Positions 39,148-49,061 of a stretch of 64,000 nt of DNA are shown here, piece by piece. The stretch is taken from assembly GCF_900660685.1 (NCBI RefSeq), contig NZ_LR215041.1:124001-188000 (forward strand), given 5' to 3'. The position numbers were made by a program, and so were the translations under genes. Each line of letters begins with the position of its first letter. The stretch's first letter is position 1. The notes under the pieces were generated by a model that made no database searches, was not told where the DNA came from, and saw only the letters and a list, made by a program, of their open reading frames with translations. This DNA is from Mycoplasmopsis columbina (GTDB lineage: Bacteria > Bacillota_I > Bacilli_A > Mycoplasmatales > Metamycoplasmataceae).

Positions 39148-41128
39148 AATTTTTTAACACAGATATTGCAATATTTTCATTTGGATTGTTTTCAATATCA
39201 AAACCATATCTACGAGTTTCTATTGTATATCTGTATTCTCCATCGTATTCTGTATTTTTATAAAAAATTGATTCAATAGTTGTATCTTCTCCAACAGATT
39301 GACCGACTATTTCTCACTCTCCATTTTTATTTTTTCTTTCTAATCATAAATCGTAGTTAGATAAATAATGTTTATCATCAATTGTATAATCATCTAGATA
39401 TTCATCTTCTAAATAATGATGAGGTGAAGAATAACGAAATTTTAATGAATGATATGCATCAAAGGCTAAAGCAATTTTAATTGTTTCACCTTTTTTTATA
39501 GTAAATATATCACTTTTAATTTGATCATTTTGATCTGAAAAATCATATCCTGAATAAAATTTTAGACTTTTTCCTGCCTCAATAATTTTTTCATAGTTAG
39601 GTAATCCCGCACCAACTTCATTACTTAAATTATTTCTTAGCATAAAATCAGAGTTGTTTTTATCATATTTTTTTAAGCTTGAAGCAACTACTAAAGAAGC
39701 TTTAAATGCTGAAATTCATTGATTGTCTCTAATTTTGTTTTGAAATTCTTTAAAATTTCTAAATAAATATGCCATACCAGTTACAATTGGAGTAGCAAAA
39801 CTTGTTCCTTTCATAGGTTTATTGTAAAAAACTGTTTCATCATTCATAGTTTTTACAAGATAATTTTCTCCAGGAGTTACAACAGTGGGCGCCGGAAAAT
39901 CAGAATATTCATCATATTTATTATATTGACTAAATCAACTTCTTTTTCATTTGTCATTTTGAATTTTTAATGAACCAACAATCACTGAATTATTAGCATA
40001 TTTACTATATTTTATTTTTCTAGTCTCATCATTTCCGGTTCCTAAAATATTTAAAATATTGTATTTATTTGCAATCATATCCAAATATTTAGGATATTGA
40101 AGAAATTCCTCTTTATCTTTGGACTTAGATTTTTTGTCTTTTTCATCTTCATATAAATTTTGTTTATCATAAAGAACTGCATAACTATGATTAATCACTT
40201 TAATTCCATTTGAAACAAAACTATCTATTAATTTATATCATTTTTGTCATTCAGAATATTTCTTTCCTTTAAGAAATCCATAATATAAATTTGAATTTTT
40301 TGCAATTCCTGCTTTACTAGATGCAATTGCAGCAACTAAGCTAGCATGTGAATTATAATCATGGGAATTTAATTTTTCTTTAGTAATAGAAATGTCAAAT
40401 ATATTATCTTCATTTCACCAATTCGAAGTAAAATAGGGAACACCAATATTATCTATTGATTTTTCGCCTACTGGTTCAATAACGCCAATTTTATTTTTTA
40501 AATATTTATTTCATTCTTTTTCTGTATTTATTGTTTTTCATAAGTTAACAAATTCAAATTGTTCTTTGAAAGTATCCTCTTTTGGTGTTGCATTTCATTC
40601 TCTTTCTCTTTCTTCTTCCTCTTCAATCATTTCTCTGAGAATGTCTTCGCTGCTTTTATAAAATTCACTTTGATAAGTTACAGGATTGTTAATAGCTGTT
40701 TTTTGAATAACAATATTTTTAATTCATTTGAATTTTGAAAGTTCTAAAATCTTTCTTTTTTGATCTTGATTAAAATATTCAATTCATATGTATGGCGCAG
40801 ATTTTATGTAATCGAATCCTAAATATTTAATATTCAATATTTCGTTGAGTTTCTCTATGTATGATTTATTCCAATTTTCATAATTTTTGAGTTTATTATC
40901 AATTTTCAAAGGAACATTTAAAACAATCATTATCTTATTTGATTCAATAATTTTTGTATTTTCTGAATTTTTTCTTGATAAACGAGCATCAAAAATTTCT
41001 TCAGTTATTTTTTTATTATTATTGTTTTCAGTATCATAATCATTTTTAAAAGTTGCACTTAAAAATGAAAAAGGGATTGCAATAGTTGAAAGTATTAATT
41101 CGTTTTTTAATAATTTTTTTATATTCAT
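39140..41128 (-). CDS. S8 (subtilisin-like) serine protease, surface-directed
   Basis: 662 aa with N-terminal hydrophobic signal or anchor MNIKKLLKNELILSTIAIPF. Catalytic-type motifs: 'SHASLVAAI' (His261), 'VINHSYA' (oxyanion Asn region) and 'KGTSFATPIVTG' (Ser443). The Asp position reads 'IGVIEPVGEKSID' with Glu218 where subtilases have Asp. The C-terminal about 170 residues look like a beta-sandwich ('TIKKGETIKIALAFDAYHS', 'DLWLERKNKNGEWE'). Many TGA codons are Trp. A terminator-like hairpin lies in its leader. Forms an operon with the lipoprotein paralogue 1. Confidence 0.82.
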
Positions 41129-41156
41129 TTTTCCTTCTTTCTCTTAAAAAAACAAA

Positions 41157-41189
41157 AGAACTAAAGAACAAAATTTGTTCTTTAGTTCC
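41157..41189 (-). promoter_or_regulatory. Terminator-like hairpin in the S8 protease leader
   Basis: GAACTAAAGAACAAA A TTTGTTCTTTAGTTC, 15-bp perfect arms, followed on the coding strand by CTTTTGTTTTTTT. It is only 29 nt from the start codon, so any promoter must lie upstream of it. Either it is the terminator of the preceding operon, leaving no room for a promoter, or an attenuator. Confidence 0.6.
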
Positions 41190-41280
41190 GAAACAATGTT
41201 ATTTTTTGTCTTGATTTCATATTTAAATTTTAAAGTAAAAATTATAAATATTTTGTTTAGTTAAGAATCTTATAAAAAAA

Positions 41281-41340
41281 TATGAAAATTTTCATAAATT
41301 GCAACAAAAAAGTATTTTTCAATTTTTCTTTTGTTGTAAT
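41281..41340 (-). terminator. Two hairpins ending the SPFH operon
   Basis: TTGCAACAAAA ... TTTTGTTGTAA (41297-41340) and TATGAAAATTTTCATA followed by T7 on the minus strand (41281-41296) lie just after the 41357 stop; probable terminator(s). Confidence 0.6.
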
Positions 41341-41356
41341 AGTAATTTAAATTAAT

Positions 41357-42079
41357 TTATATCATATACCTTGCATTTAATGAAAATATTACTGAAAACA
41401 ATACTACAAGAATAATGACTAATACTATAAATATAGGGATTCCGATTAAAAATGCCTTTTTTTGTTTTGGAGTTAATTTAACTCTTTTTTGAACTCTTAA
41501 ATTTGAACCAACAATAATTTCAGGTTGAACAACTGCAGGAGAATACTTGTACGCTAATTCTTTAGCAATAAATTGTGTTCTAGAAGAAAAATTAGCTGGA
41601 GTAGTTAAACCTATAACTAAATATTTATCATTAGAGTTAATAATTTCAATTAATTGCTGTGTTGATGGTTCTGTTCCATGTTCTTCTATATACTTAGTTT
41701 TTAAAATTTGAATAAATTCACTGTAATTAATCAAATGTTTATTTTCTTCTATATTTTTTAAAATTTTAATTGGAACATATTTATAAAATTCATAACCTCC
41801 TTTTTTAAAAGTTTTTGCATCTTCAGAAATATTGTTTAAAAATTTATTAATAATTGCATTTTCATCGTTAATAATTGAAGCATTTAATTCTAGATTAGTA
41901 GCTATCATGTATTGACTTGTCAAATTATCATGATATAAACTTCATTTAGTAGGATTATCAGCAATATCTAAATACTCTTCTCCTGTAAAAGGAGAAGCAT
42001 ATGATGTTTCACTTAAAAAGTTATAATCTCCATATTCATCAAAAACAACAAAAATTTCTGTTTTATTAAAATTAATCAT
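41357..42079 (-). CDS. C-terminally anchored membrane protein of the SPFH operon
   Basis: 240 aa. A soluble N-terminal region of about 195 residues ('FDEYGDYNFLSETSYASPFT', 'KYLVIGLTTPANFSSRTQFI') is followed by one TM near the C-terminus ('AFLIGIPIFIVLVIILVVLF'). One TGA (Trp) at 41924. Last gene of a four-gene operon, with AGGAG upstream. Not recognised; the topology suggests a cytosolic domain tethered to the membrane. Confidence 0.72.
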
Positions 42080-42100
42080 TTTTTTCTCCTAATAATATTT

Positions 42101-42451
42101 TTAACGGAATATTATTCCATGGGCAAGACCAATAAAAATTGCTGGAAGAACAACACCAAATAAAACTAAAATAACAATAACAATAATTAAAATTTTTTTA
42201 CTTTTTGAGTTTGATTTTGAATTTCATTTTTGCAATTTTTTTTGTTTTTGTAAAGATATTTTTTTACTTTCTGCAGTGTTATTTTTATTTGTTTTAATGT
42301 TAGATAGTAACTTTTCATTAAGCGCTACAGAAGATTTATCATCGTGTTTTTCTGATTTTGAAGGCAGTGGATTATCGGCATTACAAAAACTACAAATTTG
42401 ACTATAAGCACTTAAACTTGCTCCACAACCAATGCATTCTCTTTTATTCAT
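42101..42451 (-). CDS. Zinc-ribbon protein with C-terminal TM
   Basis: 116 aa. N-terminal double CxxC zinc ribbon ('CIGCGASLSAYSQICSFCNAD'), a Lys/Ser-rich linker, then one TM ('ILIIVIVILVLFGVVLPAIF'). Its start overlaps the end of the preceding four-TM gene by 8 nt. The layout resembles YdjG-type zinc-ribbon membrane proteins that accompany YdjI in Bacillus; that link is an inference. Confidence 0.75.
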
Positions 42452-42932
42452 TGTTTCCTTTCTTTAAAGTGCTAAAATCTTCATTTATTTCTCTTATTGA
42501 AATTGATTTAGCTTTAGTTAATTTATCAGTTTTGATCATTTTATTATTTAATCTAAGATAAAGAGATGTTAAAGTTGTTATCAAAATAATAATTAATATA
42601 AAGTAGATAAAAAATATTCCAATTTTTAATTCCTGTTTTAAATTGTTTATACCAAGATAAATTAACCTTGTAACTAGTGGCATTAATAAACTGCTTAATG
42701 CCAATGCGCCTAATGCAAGATAAGTTCCTTTTGCTCTTTGTTTAATAACAAGATAAACAACAACAAAAATAAAATAAGCAAAACCAACTAATTTAGTTAG
42801 TAAATAAAGCCCTAAGTAAGTATTATCTGTATAAAATGGTCATTTAGTAATTATTGAAGGAATAATTATTGCAATAATCATTAAGAGAGTTGAAATAGTT
42901 AATAAAATTCAATTTAATTTATTTTTTTCCAT
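42444..42932 (-). CDS. Four-TM membrane protein of the SPFH operon
   Basis: 162 aa. Helices near 8-28, 40-64, 70-95 and 103-125, then a polar tail ('KSISIREINEDFSTLKKGNN'). Two Trp TGA codons in the N-terminal half. ATG lies 1 nt after the SPFH stop. Unrecognised family. Confidence 0.72.
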
Positions 42933-42933
42933 A

Positions 42934-43992
42934 TTATTCCATTCCCTTACCACAGTTTGAACAGAATCTGCCAATGACTTCAATGTTACAATTTGTACAG
43001 ATTTTTTTCATTAAGTTTCCGCAATTTGAACAGAATTTTGAATTAGAATCATTATTCCAATTGCACTTTAAACAAGCCTTTAAAGTATTATTTGTTGCTT
43101 GGTTATTTTTATCATTGACAAGCGAATCAACAAAGTTACCACTGCCAGATCCCATAATATTTCCAGTGGCAAAAATTGTTCCAGTTGTGCCTGTGTTTTG
43201 TGCCATTGAACTTAAAACATCATAACCCTTAACTTTTTTATAATCTTCTCCCAATAAAGAAAGTTCTGATTTTTTCTCTAAAATTCTATTGATTTTCTCT
43301 TTATCTTCGTCAGGGATACTAATACTATCGATTGCAAATCTAACTAATTTAAATCCAAAGCTTTGTACTTCTGGGTCCATAGCTTCTTTGATTTTTTCTT
43401 GAATTTTATGTAAATTTACATTAATCTGATCATAAGAAATTTTATTTTCTTCTAAAAATTGAGCAATGATTGTTTTAATATTTTGGTTGATTCATCCTTT
43501 AAATTGACTTGAAACAAAGTTATATTCAATTACATTGTATGTAGCAAAAGAACCAACTAATTTTTCATAAAAAAATTGATAATCTTCTAGTTTAAGACCC
43601 AATTGACCTCTTGATCTAATTCTTAGAATAATTCCATAAACCGGATCACGAATTTCTAGCGGTGATTGTGTTCCTCACAGTATATCTAATTTTAAAACTG
43701 TATTAATAAAATAAATAGATATAGGATAAGCAGGTTTTTTACCATACAAAATTGTTTGAATAGTATTTAAAAATGGAAAATAATTAGTTGATAATTCATG
43801 TGTTCCTGGTTGAATTATTTCTTTAACTTGTCCATTATAAACAACAATAGCAACTTGACCAGGATTAACAATCAATTTTGAACCACTATTAAATTGTGTT
43901 TCAGGGTAGCGATAAATTAATCAATTAGGATTATATTCATTATTATCATTAGTTCATTCAATAACAGAAAGAATAGACTTTTTTTTGAACAT
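42934..43992 (-). CDS. SPFH-domain protein with C-terminal zinc ribbons (YdjI-like)
   Basis: 352 aa. The SPFH/virion-core-type domain begins 'GSKLIVNPGQVAIVVYNGQVKEIIQPGTHEL' and includes 'FGFKLVRFAIDSISIPDEDKEKI'. Next comes a Gly-rich linker, then two zinc ribbons ('CLKCNWNNDSNSKFCSNCGN', 'CTNCNIEVIGRFCSNCGKG'). No TM, so it is probably peripheral at the inner membrane face. In Bacillus subtilis the YdjGHI proteins work with PspA in membrane stress. RBS AAGGAAAGGAAA. Confidence 0.83.
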
Positions 43993-44296
43993 TTTTTCCT
44001 TTCCTTAAAATTTAAAGTCAAAAAAACACACAAAAAAGAACTAAAAAGTCCCCTTTTGTGTGTTTTTTTGATTCATTATTTTTTTAAAAGTAAAATAAAA
44101 TTTATTAAAAAATATTAATATATATATATATATATATTAGATATATTTAACTTTAAACACTTATTTATAGTATTTTTTTGCAACATTTTATTTCACCATG
44201 CTAATTTTACCAAAAAAGCAAAGTGACTAAAAAATAATTGAACTTAAATATTTTTTTGATTTATTAAATGTCTTAATTTGATATTTAACTTAAAAA
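43993..44296 (-). promoter_or_regulatory. Leader and promoter region of the SPFH operon
   Basis: It contains a 16-bp perfect hairpin AAAAAAACACACAAAA/TTTTGTGTGTTTTTTT (44020-44069) ending 27 nt before the ATG, whose loop has AAAAGAACTAAA, also present in the S8 protease leader hairpin. Further upstream is an alternating TA run of about 19 nt (44119-44137) that could form or vary the promoter. No gene is seen. Confidence 0.55.
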
Positions 44297-44322
44297 AAAC
44301 GTAACAAAATTTGTTACGTTAT
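44297..44322 (-). terminator. Terminator after AhpD-like gene
   Basis: AACGTAACAAA ATTTGTTACGTT followed by T8 on the coding strand, about 20 nt after the stop. Confidence 0.85.
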
Positions 44323-44338
44323 AAGTGTTTGTGAAAAT

Positions 44339-44665
44339 TTATTTATTTGTTAATTCATTAAGAATATCAATTACATCATTCATTACAGTCATATAAACTG
44401 GTCCGCCACCAAAACCAATGGCGGTTGATGCAGCTTCTAAAGCTTGTTCATAAGTAGCACCTAGTTTAATTGCTTTAGTAAGGTGAGCTTTTAAACATGG
44501 TTTACATCTTTGCACAGCAGCTAAACCAACGGCAATAAATTCTTTAGTAATATCAGGTAAATGATTTGTTGAATATAAAGTTTTTGACATTTCGCCAAAT
44601 GCTTTAACTACTTCAGGTTGTAATTCTTTTAAAATTTCAAAATTTGTTTTCTTTTGTGTTGACAT
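44339..44665 (-). CDS. AhpD-like carboxymuconolactone decarboxylase-family protein
   Basis: 108 aa. 'FIAVGLAAVQRCKPCLKAHLTKAIKLGATYEQALEAASTAIGFGGGP' is the AhpD/CMD core, with the redox CxxC (CKPC) and following His. Such proteins act as small peroxidase or disulfide reductase partners. AAGGAGAAAAAT precedes the ATG. Monocistronic between two terminators. Confidence 0.9.
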   Translation of the reverse strand: MSTQKKTNFEILKELQPEVVKAFGEMSKTLYSTNHLPDITKEFIAVGLAAVQRCKPCLKAHLTKAIKLGATYEQALEAASTAIGFGGGPVYMTVMNDVIDILNELTNK

Positions 44666-44777
44666 ATTTTTCTCCTTTTCGTATCTTTATTTTACTAAAA
44701 AGTTAATTTTTAAATAAAAAAATATAAAAAAATTAGCTTTTTTATTATTTTTAATTTTTTGATTAATTATTAAAAAA

Positions 44778-44827
44778 TAAACCACCATAATTTAAGAAGT
44801 AAAATTGTCTTAAATTATGGTGGTTTA
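44778..44827. terminator. Strong hairpin between lipoprotein 2 and AhpD-like gene
   Basis: AAACCACCATAATTTAAGA ... TCTTAAATTATGGTGGTTT, 19-bp perfect stem, just after the lipoprotein-2 stop. Confidence 0.85.
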
Positions 44828-44853
44828 AATGGTTATTCTAATTATCTTTATAA

Positions 44854-45615
44854 CTATTCAAAAGGATCATATTTTTTTCAATCAAAATCTTTTGCTTCAA
44901 TTTGAAGAATTTTATTTTTTCTATCATTTCACATTTCTTTTGAAATATATTCAGACCCCAAAAATTCTAAATTGTCAAGATTTAAATTACGTTTTTTCTC
45001 AACAAAAATAAAATATTGGAATGTAGAAATTTCGATAACAGTAGGAACGAAATAAACAAATGGTGGATGTTCACTAAAAATTCAATAAGTTTTATCTTTA
45101 TCCCAAATTAATTGAATAAAAGTTCTTGGACCAATTTGATCTGCTACAAAAAATATTTCCAAAACGTCATATTTATCAAAATCAATAGTTTTATCGTTTC
45201 AAGTTTGAAAATCATCAAATCAATTTTTTAATTTTTGCGTTTCTTCATTTTTACTATAGAATGAACTTTTTTCTTTTAAGTAAGTCAAAAACTGATCTTT
45301 TGTTTTATAAAGATTTAATTTTTTTAGATCACCATCATATTCTTTGTAAATATTTTGAATTTTTTCATAGTCATAAACTGTTCATTCTGGAGAAATAATT
45401 GCTTTCTTAGAATAATCAGGAATATCTAAATCTATTGTTGAGATAATATTTGGATCATTTGCTTCTTTCGTGACTTTTACATATTTTGAAATACTATAAT
45501 CAAATTTAGATGTCTCATTTTGTTTTTCTTCTTTTGTTTCACAGGAAACTACAATTAATGGAAAAGCAAGAGATGAAAAAACAACAGAGAAAACTAACTT
45601 TATTTTTTTACTCAT
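44854..45615 (-). CDS. Lipoprotein paralogue 2
   Basis: 253 aa. Signal MSKKIKLVFSVVFSSLAFPL with lipobox VVS|C (Cys25). The body parallels lipoprotein 1: 'KFDYSISKY', 'LTYLKEKSSFYS', 'NWFDDFQTWNDK', 'FDKYDVLEIFF', 'FVPTVIEISTFQYFIFVEKK'. Several Trp TGA codons. It stands alone, downstream of 5S copy 2 on the same strand. No protease gene is directly attached to this copy. Confidence 0.82.
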
Positions 45616-45777
45616 TTTTTAATAAAGATATTTCAATTATTCTACTCAAATTACTTTAATAATTAGAATGGATTTTTAATTCAAATTGAATATCTTAAGT
45701 TTCCTTCTTTATTTTTATTTATTGGTTATATTTTAGATTAATTTCTTTTTGATTTTTATCTAAGATAAAAAATACAA

Positions 45778-45800
45778 AAAAATGTGAAAATTTTCACATC
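45778..45800 (-). terminator. Hairpin after 5S copy 2
   Basis: TGTGAAAATTTTCACA followed by T7 on the minus strand, about 45 nt past the 5S 3' end; a likely terminator. Confidence 0.6.
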
Positions 45801-45840
45801 TTATTATTTTTTATAAATTATCAAAAAAAGACAATAAAAA

Positions 45841-45941
45841 AAGCAGCTCCCTATTTTCACATCTCTGCTATCGTCGGCACTAAGGGGCTTAACTACTGAG
45901 TTCGGAATGGGATCAGGTGGACACCCTTGCTATAACCACTT
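45841..45941 (-). rRNA. rrf: 5S rRNA, copy 2
   Basis: Sequence identical by eye to copy 1 at 38249-38349, including about 15-20 nt of flank on each side (AATAATAATACAATAAAA upstream). Same strand as copy 1, opposite to 16S-23S. Confidence 0.93.
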
Positions 45942-45986
45942 GTGAAATAATAATACAATAAAAAAAATAAAAGAAAAGAATTTTTT

Positions 45987-47681
45987 TTAATTTTTTCTTT
46001 GTTTTTTTCTTAACTCTTCTTTGATATCAATATTGTATTTTATTCATAACTCATTTTCTAAATTACGCATAACCTTATTATTTTCAAAACGTTCATTAAA
46101 ATATGAAATACTTCGATAAAGTGCGGCGAGAAAAATAAAAACAAAAGTAATACTAAGAATAATAATTAAATTTAAATTGTTGCCTAATTCAAAACCTTGA
46201 ATAACTTGAAAAATAGATGAACCTGTAATAATAGCTACAATTACATAAATGAAAATTTCGATAAAACCAAAATTACGATGTCTCTTTAATTTACGATAAA
46301 GTTCAACTTTTTCACTAACTAATTGAACTTTATCTTCTTGCATTTGCAAATTTTCTCTTTCTTTAGTCTCTAAATTACTAAAGTGTTCATATCTTTTATA
46401 GAAAAATTCAAGTAAATTGTCAATTTGGCTTTCTTTTTTCATAATTTCAAAATCATCATTTAAATTATTATATTGGTCAGAAATTTCAAAGGTTTCAAGT
46501 TCAAAAACATCATTACGGTGAGTATTAAGCAATTTAGAATATTCAATTAAATTTTTATTGATGCAATTAATATATGTGCTAGCATTTTTTTCTAAAAGAT
46601 TTTGATTTTGTAATTTTTTTCACCCATCTTGAATTTTGTTTCAATAACTACTTAATTCAACGAAACGATTGTCTTGATAATCAACTAAAAATGTCTTAAA
46701 AAGATAATTGTAGAAAAATATCAAATTAAGAGAATGAAGTGAGCTTTTGTGTTTACTATTATTAAAAAATCATTCATAAACCATATTGTTTTTAGAAATG
46801 GCAACATTAATGCCAGGAAATGAATTGTCAATTGATTTGATAATATCATTAGATCTATTATTTTCACTATAGAATAGATTTAAAATTTGATAATAATTAA
46901 AATTATTCATTTCCTCTTTATAAATTTCTTCATCTATTTTGATTTCTTTAATTTCTTGTTCGCTTAATCCTTTTAAGTCTTTTTTACTAGTACCTAAGTA
47001 AATAAAGGCTGCTAAACGTTCTGCATTTTTCATGTCTTTGTTTTTTTCAAAAACAAATTCTGGACTTTTAACAGCAAAAGATTTTTTAAGTAATCATCTA
47101 AAAAAATCAAAAAGAGAGTTTTCAAGTTTATTGTTAATTTCAAAAGAATATTTTTCTGTTTTTTTGTTAAATGAATTAAAACTGTTTAAAAAATGTTGAA
47201 CATCAACAATTGAATAATTTTTGTTTAATTCTCTAAAGGAAAGATTAACTTTAAAAATAAAGAAATCAGCTGCTTTAATTTCTAATAAAGCTAGATGATT
47301 AATTATAAAATCAAATTTAAGTTGATCATCATAATTTTTTTCTTTTGTGCCTTTAAAAAAGACCTTAAAAGAATTTTTATTATTATCAATTTCATTAAAA
47401 TATGCTGATTTAACAATTGGATTGTTATAGGTTTTAACAGAATTTTGTTTTTCTAAACTAAATAATTTATTTAAAAAAGAAGTTTTTAATTTATAACTTT
47501 CGAGATTAAAAGAAGAAGAATTATTTCAAAAAAGCTTTTCTAGAATGTTGTCGTTCTTTATTTCTTGACCCTCTTTTATATCATCTTTTTTAAGACGGCC
47601 AGATTTAATTCTGACTAAGAGATCTAAAGAAAACTCATTTATTTCTCTATTCTTTTCATTTTTATATGTTTTATTTTCCAT
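45987..47681 (-). CDS. Unknown 564-aa protein with two C-terminal TM helices
   Basis: Start MENKTYKNEKNREINEFSLD with AGGAGTATT upstream. Mostly soluble and helical, with a coiled-coil-like Glu/Lys-rich stretch (about residues 400-475, 'LETKERENLQMQEDKVQLVS'). Then two helices near the end ('IEIFIYVIVAIITGSSIFQV', 'LIIILSITFVFIFLAALY') and a basic tail RKKQRKN. TGA codons are Trp. It forms a pair with the upstream 214-aa gene (7-nt gap). No recognised domain; the pair looks like accessory cargo. Confidence 0.7.
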
Positions 47682-47688
47682 AATACTC

Positions 47689-48333
47689 CTAATTATAATT
47701 TTTAAAAATTTCCTTAATATCAATTAAATAAGTTTCATGCGACGAATTTAAAATAAGATAACCAACTAGTTTTTTCATGTTCAAATAATCTAACGATTTA
47801 GGCAAATATCTTTCAACATCATTGATTTTGAAAGATAAATTCAGAATTCATCTAAAAAATTCTAAATTTAGACAAATTTTTTCATTTTCTTTGTTTGCTG
47901 AAAAAATTTTAATTTGATTTTCGCAAGATAATTTATATTCATTTTGATATTGTGAATAGATAGAATCAAAATGCAAGATGAAATAACTTAATTTTTTTAA
48001 CTCAACATTAGCAATTTTGAAAGTTAATCATAAAATATTTTTCTGATTTTCTATAATTCTTAAACTTTTTAAATTGAAATCTAAATTATGTTTTTCTCTA
48101 AAAAATGAACTAAATTTATAATCCTTAATTTTGTCTAAATTTACTGTAAAAAAGTCTTTTAAATCATCATATAGAAAATAAGTTTTTAGAAAATCCAGTT
48201 GAAAGTTTTCAAAATTATTGCTTTGTAAACATTCATCAATTTTTATTTTGTTTTCTAAGGGTAAAAAGATATTAACTTCATTTTCTAAAAAGATTGTCTC
48301 TTGCGGAATTGTTTTTAAAATTGTCTCTTTCAT
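47689..48333 (-). CDS. Unknown 214-aa soluble protein
   Basis: MKETILKTIPQETIFLENEV; Asn/Phe/Leu-rich, no TM, no cysteine motif. A short segment, 'ICLNLEFFRWILNLSFKIND', resembles 'DFFRWLLKKSFAVKSPEF' in the next gene, so the two proteins may share a common domain through duplication. RBS AGGAAA. First gene of a two-gene operon. Confidence 0.68.
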
Positions 48334-48452
48334 ATTTTTTCCTAATCTTTACTAAACTATTAAAATTAATAATTAATATAAGCATAATTATATTTCTCAA
48401 AATATTTTATTGCTCTTTTATAATTAAAAATAATATTTTAAGGAGTTTAAAG

Positions 48453-49061
48453 ATGCAAGAAAAAAAGAAGTTATTTTTAGAGGTTTTTCTTTTTGTGCTA
48501 AAAATAACTTTCATTGGTTTTGGTGGTGGTAATGCACTTATGCCAGTTATTAAAAGAGAAGCAGTAGATCGTAAAAAGTGATTAAACATTGAAGAATTTG
48601 ACAAAATGGTAATTGTTACTAATATGCTACCAGGACCTTCTGTCATTCAAGCTATAAGTTACATTTGTATCAAACATTTTGGTAAATTATGAGGTTCATT
48701 ATTAACTTTAATTTCCATTTTGCCTCATGTTTTCTTGGCTTTTGGTTTATATTTGGCAGTTAATAAATTACCGTTAAATTATCTTTATGTTATAGCAGCA
48801 GGGGTTTTAACTTCCATTGCTGGAGTTTTGTTTGCTTTTGGTTGAAGTTATATGAAAAAAAGTAAAAATCAAATGAATACACCATTGTGATTATTCTTGT
48901 TTATTTTTACTTTTGCATTCTGTTTCTTTATTCCTTCACCTGGTAATATTCCAGTAATTGTGATGATTTTGCTTTTTTTAATTGTGGGACTTATTGAATT
49001 ATTTTTATATTTAAAAGCTAAAAAAATAAAAAAAAGAGAAAAAGGAAAGGGGAATAAATAA
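48453..49061 (+). CDS. Chromate transporter-family protein, N-terminal-half type
   Basis: 202 aa, polytopic. 'FIGFGGGNALMPVIKREAVDRKKWLNIEEF' and 'LPGPSVIQAISYI' are the CHR-domain signature. Paired short CHR proteins form the split-ChrA type. The natural substrate in a mycoplasma is unlikely to be chromate. AAGGAG 10 nt upstream. The stop overlaps the partner's start region. Confidence 0.87.

Noticed and set aside
44119-44137. Alternating TA run as a hypermutable switch
   Set aside because: It could be simple AT-rich promoter DNA; there is no comparable repeat elsewhere, so it is mentioned only in the leader entry.
41281-45800. GAAAATTTTC palindromes at 41281-41296 and 45783-45798 as a shared operator
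   Set aside because: Each is followed by a T-run on the minus strand downstream of a gene or 5S, which terminators explain more simply.
32052-48333. MIB-MIP immunoglobulin-cleavage pair
   Set aside because: A DUF31-like protease is present, but no MIB-like partner is next to it and its architecture differs from the described MIP, so the name was not used.
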